This document shows positions 34,790-40,417 of a DNA stretch of 40,417 bases, piece by piece. The DNA is from Lachnospiraceae bacterium (GTDB lineage: Bacteria; Bacillota; Clostridia; Lachnospirales; Lachnospiraceae): contig JAGAIZ010000076.1 in assembly GCA_017626325.1 (NCBI GenBank), positions 1 to 40,417 of the forward strand, read 5' to 3'. Below the pieces are notes generated by a model, which saw nothing but the letters and a program-made list of their open reading frames with translations, made no database searches and was not told the origin of the DNA. A program made the position numbers and the translations under genes. Each line of letters starts with the position of its first letter. Position 1 is the first letter of the stretch.

Positions 34790-35621
34790 GCCATCCGAAG
34801 AGGAATTTGTACACCGGGCCGAAATACCGGTTGATATGCGCCCCGATTAACAGAATATACATCAGCATATAGAACCAGAGCATCAGAATCACTACCGTGG
34901 TCAGACTGCCGTACGTTCCAAACCCGCTGAAATGATCCACATAGATGGAAAAGGCAAAAGAAGCCCCACTCCATATGACTGCCGAAAAAGCCGCTCCCGG
35001 AAGCTGCGATTTGAAACGCAGCTTATGGCTGGGAATATAGGCATAAATCAGTCCAAACGCCAGCATCAGGACCGCCCAGGAAAACAGGAATCTGAAATGC
35101 ATGATAAACTGCACCAGAAGATGCAGTTGGGGAATATCCGTCAGCAGAATATCCACGATCACATTGCCAAATACCATAACAATCAGGGCAATCAAAATTG
35201 CAATCAGCATGATGACTGTATAAATACAGGCAATAAAACGAATCACAAAATAATTACGCCGCTCTTCGAAGTCATAGACCGCATTCAGGCCGCGAATCAT
35301 GGCAAGCATTGCCTTCGCCGCCGACCAGATCGCTACGATCGCGTAGACCGTAATCGTCCCGGCAGACCTTGCGTACACGTCGGACACCACGCTCACCACC
35401 ATATTGTCCATGGCGTTCGGCGTAAAATACGTAATGGCGCTGATCAGATTTTCTTCCGTCAGCGTTGTAAACGGCAGGATGGCGCACAGAGCCATCAGCA
35501 GAGGAATCATGGACAGGAACAGAAAGAAAGCCATGCTGGACGCATAGGAGCTGATATTCTTCCTGTTCATCTGCCATACGAAATTCCTGGCTATATAATA
35601 CAATCGAAAAACATTTCTCAT
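34764..35621 (-). CDS. YihY/BrkB-family membrane protein
   Basis: 285 residues with about six hydrophobic helices, the YihY/UPF0761 (formerly 'ribonuclease BN') plan. Landmarks are SSYASSMAFFLFLSMIPLLMAL (helix 1), IWSAAKAMLAMIRGLNAVYDFEERRNYFVIR (the conserved family centre), AYIPSHKLRFKSQLPGAAFSAVIW and VVILMLWFYMLMYILLIGAHINR. The molecular function of this family is not settled; the old RNase BN label is wrong. AGGTG precedes ATG 35621. It starts 11 bp after the SpoIID-like gene, so they form an operon. Its stop codon lies in the pheST promoter. Confidence 0.9.
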   Translation of the reverse strand: MRNVFRLYYIARNFVWQMNRKNISSYASSMAFFLFLSMIPLLMALCAILPFTTLTEENLISAITYFTPNAMDNMVVSVVSDVYARSAGTITVYAIVAIWSAAKAMLAMIRGLNAVYDFEERRNYFVIRFIACIYTVIMLIAILIALIVMVFGNVIVDILLTDIPQLHLLVQFIMHFRFLFSWAVLMLAFGLIYAYIPSHKLRFKSQLPGAAFSAVIWSGASFAFSIYVDHFSGFGTYGSLTTVVILMLWFYMLMYILLIGAHINRYFGPVYKFLFGWLDKSRKSH

Positions 35622-35632
35622 AATTCACCTGA

Positions 35633-37927
35633 TTAATTCTCAACATCAGTTCCATCCGCTGTATGGACTTCCCCTATCTCACAGCCCGGAAAGAAAAGAT
35701 TCAGGATATGCCTGTAATCTGTCCCCTCTTCTCCGAGCGCCCTGGCCGCGTTCTGCGACATGCCGACGCCATGCCCATAACCGCCTCCGACTAACGTATA
35801 TCCTAACACATTCTCATTCCTTTTTCCAGTTTCCATGATAAAAAAGCCGCTGGGAAGAAGCGTGCCCGGCACGATGCCGGTACCGTCCTGTCTGACGGCT
35901 TCACTCCTGCCGTCGCACAGAATATAGCGGATATTATATTCTCCTGTGATTTTGTACGTCTGCTGATCCGTGCGAATAATAAGCTCTTGCGCCACACCGC
36001 CCGCGCCTCTTGCCGCTACGGAGATTTCTTCTATCTCTCCCAGCCGTTCAACAGGCTCTGACACATAATATTCTCCCTCTGCCTTTGTCAGAATAAATTC
36101 CGGAGCCGTCTGATACCGCGTCTGCAATCTGGAAAGCATTGTATCCGGGTCGATTTCCTCCACTTCATAAGTCCACCGGTACCATGGTTCGTCTTTTTCC
36201 AGATCTTCTTCCCATACAGTAGTGATAAACTGCCGGAAAAGCTCTTCCTGCCGCAAATCCTCCACTGAAATGCCGCTTCCGTCCGTCTCCGCAGCCCCTG
36301 CCTCGCTGTATGTCAGTCTCACCGCCTGCATATAAGGAGCCGCTTCCTTATCTCCTGTACTCCACACATGCGCGTCCGTTCCCGCGCCGCAGGAGGTAGA
36401 ATAATAATAATTCTCCGCCGGCTCTTCCTGCCAGGAGAGCATCATGCCGTCTGTTTCCCTGACCGCCTGCGTTGTGGCAGAATTCTCCGGCAGATTATGA
36501 TATACCTGATAGGCTGTCGTATCATCCACATGCGCTCCCAGCTCCGGCACACCCGCATGCAGAATATAGCGATAGCCGTATGTTCTGGCACAAACCGCCT
36601 GCGCCTTCAGCGCTTCCGCCGGATAGGAAGCCGGCATCTCGCTGGGTACCACGGCATAAAGATATTCCTCCAGCGGCAGTTCATTGATGATCACCATGCC
36701 GGCCCCGGTCCGGTAGCATTCGATACTGCCCCGGTAAGCATTATTTTCCTTCTCCCCTCCTGCAAGCTCCACCTGCACCTGATCTGTCAGATTGGCGCTC
36801 TGATAGATTTTCCGTTCTCCGATTTCCAGATCCTTCGCTTTCACACAGACGGCTTCCCCATCTATCACCAGTTTTATTTCTTCGTGATAATTACTGTTTT
36901 GAGCCGTATTCTTCAGAAGAACACGGATGGTATCCGCTGTCTCGTCCCGGGAGACCAGACAGGCACAGACCTTATCCTTATCAATCACGAAATCCGAATC
37001 CGCATATCCTATTTTCAAATCGTTTCTCTGCAGGGTTTCCAGACTGCCATACAGCTTGTAGATTTCCATTCCATCCGCAATCTTATAAACGCCGCAGCCT
37101 TCGATTTCCATTTCGCCGTCTCCGACGCGCAGCAGCTTTCCATGCACCTTATCGCTCTTCTCGCGCATCCCCGTAATCTTACCGTCTTCGAAGGTCAGAT
37201 CGGCGATCGTCTCCCGCTCCGGCAGTTTATGGCCCGCATCGGCAATTACTGCGGTAAAAGGAACCTGCCTGTAGAAGCATTCCAGCGCATTGCCTGTCGA
37301 TTCCATCACCCACACATTACCAAGATAATGCTCTTCGGGAAGCACCTCTACAATCGTCAGAAGCTTATTGCCCTGCACATACACCTTCATCTCCTGAAAC
37401 ACATTCTCTTCAAAGGCGGCGGAGCAATAAGAATACGCTCCCTGCATAGCTCCATTCTCCGTATAGGCTTCCTTCTTATCCGCATCGACTTTCAGCACGA
37501 ATACCGTCGTCTCCCAGAGAGAATGCTCCTGATCCAGATGCGCCGCCATCACACGGAAAGCCGTATACCAGTCGGTTTTCAGCATTTCATCCTCTCTTTC
37601 ATAGGAACCCGCAAAGTCAGGAATATCAAACGCCGAACCGTCAATCTGCTCATAGAGCGTTATGTACTGAGCATACGTTAAATTCGCCCTGCCGTCCAAA
37701 CTGCTGGTTTCCTGCCCGTCATCCGAATATTCTTCGTCCTGTTTTGTCCCGATATTGCAGTCTGCCCCCAATGCATCCATTAATATCCGCACATCTTCCA
37801 ACGTTATTTTCTCTCCCCTGGGCGCTTCCCTGTCCGCATGCTTCCTGCCAAGCCATACGCATACCAGGAACAGGATTCCAAAGAAAATCAGCGATAATTT
37901 AATCAATAGCTTCGAATCATATTTCAT
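35633..37927 (-). CDS. Large membrane-anchored SpoIID/LytB-domain protein
   Basis: 764 residues, about twice the length of sporulation SpoIID (around 330). Residues 8-26 (LIKLSLIFFGILFLVCVWL) are an uncleaved-looking signal anchor. About 30-400 is an extracellular region with repeated beta-rich segments and no family I recognise. The SpoIID domain starts near 400: INELPLEEYLYAVVPSEMPASYP (catalytic Glu near 430), EALKAQAVCARTYGY, YYYSTSCGAGT and GGGYGHGVGMSQNAA near 714. SpoIID proteins are lytic transglycosylases acting on denuded peptidoglycan, and the key Glu and glycine-rich loop are present. The long N-terminal extension and the YihY partner suggest a vegetative or sporulation-linked wall role rather than standard SpoIID. 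The ribosome site is a distant AAAGG. Confidence 0.88.
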   Translation of the reverse strand: MKYDSKLLIKLSLIFFGILFLVCVWLGRKHADREAPRGEKITLEDVRILMDALGADCNIGTKQDEEYSDDGQETSSLDGRANLTYAQYITLYEQIDGSAFDIPDFAGSYEREDEMLKTDWYTAFRVMAAHLDQEHSLWETTVFVLKVDADKKEAYTENGAMQGAYSYCSAAFEENVFQEMKVYVQGNKLLTIVEVLPEEHYLGNVWVMESTGNALECFYRQVPFTAVIADAGHKLPERETIADLTFEDGKITGMREKSDKVHGKLLRVGDGEMEIEGCGVYKIADGMEIYKLYGSLETLQRNDLKIGYADSDFVIDKDKVCACLVSRDETADTIRVLLKNTAQNSNYHEEIKLVIDGEAVCVKAKDLEIGERKIYQSANLTDQVQVELAGGEKENNAYRGSIECYRTGAGMVIINELPLEEYLYAVVPSEMPASYPAEALKAQAVCARTYGYRYILHAGVPELGAHVDDTTAYQVYHNLPENSATTQAVRETDGMMLSWQEEPAENYYYSTSCGAGTDAHVWSTGDKEAAPYMQAVRLTYSEAGAAETDGSGISVEDLRQEELFRQFITTVWEEDLEKDEPWYRWTYEVEEIDPDTMLSRLQTRYQTAPEFILTKAEGEYYVSEPVERLGEIEEISVAARGAGGVAQELIIRTDQQTYKITGEYNIRYILCDGRSEAVRQDGTGIVPGTLLPSGFFIMETGKRNENVLGYTLVGGGYGHGVGMSQNAARALGEEGTDYRHILNLFFPGCEIGEVHTADGTDVEN

Positions 37928-38053
37928 AGAAAACGCTGCCTTTCCTCACGCAGTCTCTAAGCTCTCTCCGCCTTACCCGCATGCAGATCTGCCGCAGCAA
38001 GATAAGTCTCTTAATACCTATGCACGATGGACAGAAATTATTATATTTCATGT

Positions 38054-38081
38054 AAAAAGCAGCCGCCCTGATAGCGACTGC
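38054..38081 (-). terminator. Terminator of the 6S RNA gene
   Basis: An 8-bp stem GCAGTCGC (38081-38074) with GCGGCTGC (38066-38059), one G-T pair and a 7-nt loop, followed on the minus strand by TTTTT. Confidence 0.8.
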
Positions 38082-38284
38082 TTTTCTTCAGTAATATCCC
38101 CAAAATGCCGGATCTTGTATTTTGACTCCTAGCAAAGCTAGGTGGGTAACCGCAACCATACTTCTGCCTTCCACTGCACAATGCCTTACGGCTGGAGGCC
38201 TGACATCCATATGGCAATATAAGAATCCCGTTTAAAGTATCTGTAGGTTCAAAATAACAAGACGTTGTCGCACATTTCAGGTTA
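38054..38284 (-). ncRNA. ssrS: 6S RNA
   Basis: A transcript on the minus strand with its own promoter and intrinsic terminator. The 5' end reads CCTGAAATGTGCGACAAC and the 3' part CGGCATTTTGGGGATATT. These resemble the closing stem of E. coli 6S RNA (CTGAGATGTTCGCAAG and CGGCATCTCGGAGATT), and AAATG can pair with CATTT. The predicted mature form, about 38284 to 38090, is near 195 nt, the usual 6S length. Inner hairpins such as CCTAGC-TTT-GCTAGG and GCC-GTAA-GGC fit a rod-like fold. 6S RNA binds sigma-A RNA polymerase by mimicking an open promoter and lowers housekeeping transcription in stationary phase. The identity rests on remembered consensus, not a covariance-model search. The 101-residue open frame across it is not a gene. 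The rest of the 530-bp gap (37928-38050) holds nothing recognised. Confidence 0.72.
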
Positions 38285-38289
38285 CGTCT

Positions 38290-38318
38290 ATTATAACCGA
38301 GATACGCGTATATTACAA
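38290..38318 (-). promoter_or_regulatory. 6S RNA promoter
   Basis: On the minus strand, -35 TTGTAA (38318-38313), exactly 17 bp, perfect -10 TATAAT (38295-38290). Confidence 0.75.
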
Positions 38319-38396
38319 CCCGCTTTTTACTGTTTTGCCTTTCCAAAATATAGAAAAAATTTCCTGTTGTGCCGCACCAAATGTGTCAACCTGAAA

Positions 38397-38424
38397 ACAG
38401 GGCATATGCTTCCATATGCCCTGT
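38397..38424 (-). terminator. pckA terminator
   Basis: A 12-bp perfect stem ACAGGGCATATG (38397-38408) with CATATGCCCTGT (38413-38424) and a 4-nt loop, followed on the minus strand by TTTTC. It separates pckA from the 6S RNA gene. Confidence 0.88.
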
Positions 38425-38458
38425 CTGTGTCACCGCTATAAATAATTACGCCATCATA

Positions 38459-40165
38459 TTAGAGTACGTTTACCAGCTTCTCTAATGCTGCCAATGCTTC
38501 GTCAGGAAGCTTGTCATAGCCTTCCTTCTTCTCCGCAAAGCCCTTAACCGCATCTACACGAGTCTGCATAGCGCTCTTTAACTGCGCTCTGTAATCAGGA
38601 TCGTCTAAGTTCGGAGTGAAGTCGCCTGTCTTGCCGGACCAGTCATTCATGATCTCGATATCCTCGAAAGGTCCCCACTGCTCGAATTTAGCTTTGCCCT
38701 CTACGATTGTCTCTAAGATACCAAGCGTATCTTCCTTCTGGCACTTGTGACCCATGAAGTCGCCTGTATTAACAATGTAGCATGCTACGTTCTTCTCTTC
38801 TACTAATTTCTTGAACTTCTCATAGTCGTTAACCAGAGGATAGGTTCTGAAAGGATTAGCATAAGGAACGATACGGATTGCATTTAAGTCTGTACCTGCA
38901 GCAACACGCTCTGCTGTGGATGTCTTAGTTGCCAGTGTAGCGCCCATAACAGATGCCAGAGCGGAACCCTTCAGCTTAACAACCGGAGGAATGGTAGGAT
39001 CCTTCATAATCCAGAAGATAGCGTTTACAGGAGCGTCGATCTTGTCTACACGGTTAGGAGACCATAATTTAGACTTAATAGCACGTCCGTTACCATTTCT
39101 GATATCTTCTGTTACTAACTGGATCTTACCCTCAGAATCCATTGTACAAGAGCAGTTCTGAGCAGATAACAGATACTCGTTGTCAGGACATCCTGTCGGG
39201 TAATCTGCTGTCTTATCGAAATAAGTAGGCTCTAATGCGATAGATGCACAGGTATCTGTATTGATGATGAACGCATCGTCATGAAGAACCTTGATTGCAG
39301 GATATTTATTGCCATGCTTAGCATGTGTCAGTGTAGACTTACCGGAACCTGACAGACCATATACGGATGCAACGAACTTGGAGCCGTCAGCTAACGTATA
39401 CTCTTTCTGTCCGCCATGGCAGGAAGCATAACCGTTTCTGTTAGCCAGCGCCCATGCCATTGTCAGAGTACCTTTCTTATGCTCACCGAAGTACTTCATG
39501 CCAAGGATAGCCGCACAGTTCTCATTGGTATCGAAATAGCACAGTGTCAGAGGATCGCTTAAGCAGCTATAGTCCACATCAGGAGCCTCGTGAGGAGCCC
39601 ACTGAGGATCGGAGAAGATGTAGATATCAGGCTCTTTGCCGTCTCCAACCGGCTTGGAATTCTTGTACATCTTAACATACTCGTCAGACATATACTGGAA
39701 GTTGATCATCCAGTTGTATAATAAGTTCTCTTCTCCTTCCGGAATCAGAAGGTGTGCCTTAACCATGAACTCAGGATCAAGACCTACGAAGCACTCTGCA
39801 TGGTACATTGTTTTCCAGCGAGTCTCATAGATTGCGTCCATAACAACTTTATCAAGTTTAACAGCGTCAACACCCGGCTCGCCTTTGATGCGGCGTGCTG
39901 CGGCATAACGGCCTGTTACCGCGCCATCGTTGAATAACAGAACCTTAGCGTCAGCAGGAAGACCAAATGTCTCGCCATCCTTAATCGGCATATCTGTTAC
40001 AACAGTACCCGGAGAATTCTTAGCCAATTCATAAGCTTCTCTTAATGTGTTTACTTTTACTACGTTGTTTCCGTAAAAAGCTGCTTCAATGATAGAACGG
40101 GTTTTGGAAAAACCAACTTTACCAGCACCAATTTCGGAAATTGGATAATACGCTTTTGTTGCCAT
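38459..40165 (-). CDS. pckA: ATP-dependent phosphoenolpyruvate carboxykinase
   Basis: 568 residues. It interconverts oxaloacetate plus ATP with PEP plus CO2 and ADP; in fermenting Clostridia it often runs toward oxaloacetate, conserving ATP and feeding the citrate branch seen at 5251-6705. The P-loop GLSGSGKST lies at 270-278. Family segments include YETRWKTMYHAECFVG and KVLHDDAFIIN (metal and nucleotide site). AAGGAGG is ten bases before ATG 40165. The gene is highly expressed in style: perfect ribosome site, strong promoter, clean terminator. It is monocistronic. Confidence 0.97.
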   Translation of the reverse strand: MATKAYYPISEIGAGKVGFSKTRSIIEAAFYGNNVVKVNTLREAYELAKNSPGTVVTDMPIKDGETFGLPADAKVLLFNDGAVTGRYAAARRIKGEPGVDAVKLDKVVMDAIYETRWKTMYHAECFVGLDPEFMVKAHLLIPEGEENLLYNWMINFQYMSDEYVKMYKNSKPVGDGKEPDIYIFSDPQWAPHEAPDVDYSCLSDPLTLCYFDTNENCAAILGMKYFGEHKKGTLTMAWALANRNGYASCHGGQKEYTLADGSKFVASVYGLSGSGKSTLTHAKHGNKYPAIKVLHDDAFIINTDTCASIALEPTYFDKTADYPTGCPDNEYLLSAQNCSCTMDSEGKIQLVTEDIRNGNGRAIKSKLWSPNRVDKIDAPVNAIFWIMKDPTIPPVVKLKGSALASVMGATLATKTSTAERVAAGTDLNAIRIVPYANPFRTYPLVNDYEKFKKLVEEKNVACYIVNTGDFMGHKCQKEDTLGILETIVEGKAKFEQWGPFEDIEIMNDWSGKTGDFTPNLDDPDYRAQLKSAMQTRVDAVKGFAEKKEGYDKLPDEALAALEKLVNVL

Positions 40166-40263
40166 ATTATGTTTTCCTCCTTAAAATTGTATTGTTTCAC
40201 GGAAAATCAGTGACTCTCCGTTACATCCCTGCTATGTAAGGCATTCGCCTGTACATCGCCTAT

Positions 40264-40292
40264 ATTATCTCAAACGAGTCTTTAAAAGTCAA
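40264..40292 (-). promoter_or_regulatory. pckA promoter
   Basis: On the minus strand, -35 TTGACT (40292-40287), 17-bp spacer, -10 GATAAT (40269-40264), giving a leader of about 90 nt. Confidence 0.65.
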
Positions 40293-40324
40293 TATTGAAA
40301 TTTTGAGTTTCCCCATTTTTTCAG

Positions 40325-40415
40325 ATAATTAAAAATGCAAAAACACGGAACCCTTGTTATAATTAAATCACCACAAAATAACCAAACAAAGGAGTGTTTT
40401 TGCATGATTAATTAT
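40325..40415. repeat. 22-bp inverted repeat flanking a promoter, possible insertion-sequence left end
   Basis: The left arm (40325-40346) and right arm (40394-40415) are inverted copies matching at 20 of 22 positions, with a perfect core ATGCAAAAACAC / GTGTTTTTGCAT. The promoter at 40354-40363 lies between the arms, and the right arm covers the start codon of the partial gene at the edge. A transcript entering from outside would fold the start codon into a hairpin; one from the internal promoter would not. Confidence 0.6.
40354..40363 (+). promoter_or_regulatory. Promoter (extended -10) of the gene at the right edge
   Basis: Extended -10 TGT-TATAAT, with TATAAT at 40358-40363. No clear -35 lies at 16-18 bp, as expected for an extended -10 promoter. 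The predicted start near 40370 lies between the two inverted-repeat arms. Confidence 0.5.
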
Positions 40416-40417
40416 AA
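40404..40417 (+). CDS. Start of a gene cut by the window edge
   Basis: ATG at 40404 with AAAGGAG (40388-40394) nine bases upstream; only MINY and part of the next codon are visible. The family cannot be told from this. The inverted repeat around the promoter suggests a transposase of an insertion sequence. Confidence 0.5.

Noticed and set aside
36368-37681. A 437-codon open frame on the plus strand
   Set aside because: It is entirely antisense to the SpoIID-like gene, Arg/His/Ile-rich, without a ribosome site or family motifs; a shadow of the real gene. The same holds for long frames opposite the LRR genes (9756-10400, 13040-13735) and opposite pheT and the M18 gene.
38090-38284. A riboswitch (cyclic di-GMP or cobalamin type) instead of 6S RNA
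   Set aside because: GGTTACC and GCAAAGC fragments hinted at a GEMM-type switch, but the order and strand do not fit its consensus. No gene starts directly downstream, whereas both ends match the 6S closing stem.
38041-38346. A 101-codon open frame on the minus strand
   Set aside because: It starts upstream of the 6S promoter -10 and runs through the RNA and its terminator. The RNA signals explain the region better.
1-40417. Prophage, defence island, or tRNA/rRNA genes
   Set aside because: No phage structural, integrase, toxin-antitoxin, restriction or Cas proteins were found, and no cloverleaf with a convincing T-loop or any rRNA sequence was recognised.

Overview
The window looks like chromosome of an anaerobic Clostridia bacterium, most likely family Lachnospiraceae. 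This is inferred from gene families and gene style only; no database search was possible. The pointers are a Rex redox repressor, an Re-type citrate synthase with an NADP-isocitrate dehydrogenase, a Phe T-box leader, VanZ-like and M18 genes, a Cys/Asn-rich small protein of the type annotated in Lachnospiraceae as 'high-cysteine HCB protein 13', strong AAGGAGG-type ribosome sites and intrinsic terminators. No rRNA, tRNA, CRISPR array or prophage was seen.

Layout, left to right. (1) 1-3260: rex and a downstream partial gene on the minus strand. They diverge from an ABC-F ATPase through back-to-back promoters whose -35 boxes form a palindrome. (2) 3303-6800: a minus-strand operon of Re-citrate synthase, a GntR/FCD regulator and isocitrate dehydrogenase, the route from acetyl-CoA and oxaloacetate to 2-oxoglutarate apart from aconitase. 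A near-perfect 22-bp palindrome covers its -10 box, and a tiny upstream frame overlaps the synthase start codon. (3) 6809-18226: a surface-protein locus with a subtilisin-like protease lacking a signal peptide, two secreted BspA-type leucine-rich-repeat proteins (964 and 1767 residues), a short Rpn-type C-terminal fragment and a class B sortase. Both LRR proteins end in (S/T)PxTGD followed by a shared IHPKWFL block, so they are the obvious substrates of the sortase. (4) 18493-19806: a Cys/Asn/Gly-rich 82-residue protein with a duplicated module, and two small unrecognised genes.

(5) 19932-24815: leuS and an EF-G paralogue with altered GTPase motifs, separated by a degenerate 30-31-bp tandem repeat. 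(6) 25090-27583: tyrA and aroA (aromatic amino acids), plus strand. (7) 27612-34754, minus strand: queA and a VanZ-like gene; pheS-pheT-M18 aminopeptidase behind a T-box leader. (8) 34764-37927: a large SpoIID/LytB-domain protein and a YihY/BrkB membrane protein. (9) 38054-38318: a 6S RNA gene with its own promoter and terminator, recognised from its closing-stem sequence. (10) 38459-40292: ATP-dependent PEP carboxykinase. (11) 40325-40417: a promoter flanked by a 22-bp inverted repeat whose right arm covers the start codon of a gene cut by the window edge, possibly the left end of an insertion sequence.

Several promoters are embedded in the ends of upstream genes: one stop codon lies in the -35 of the citrate operon and another in the -10 of the pheST operon.
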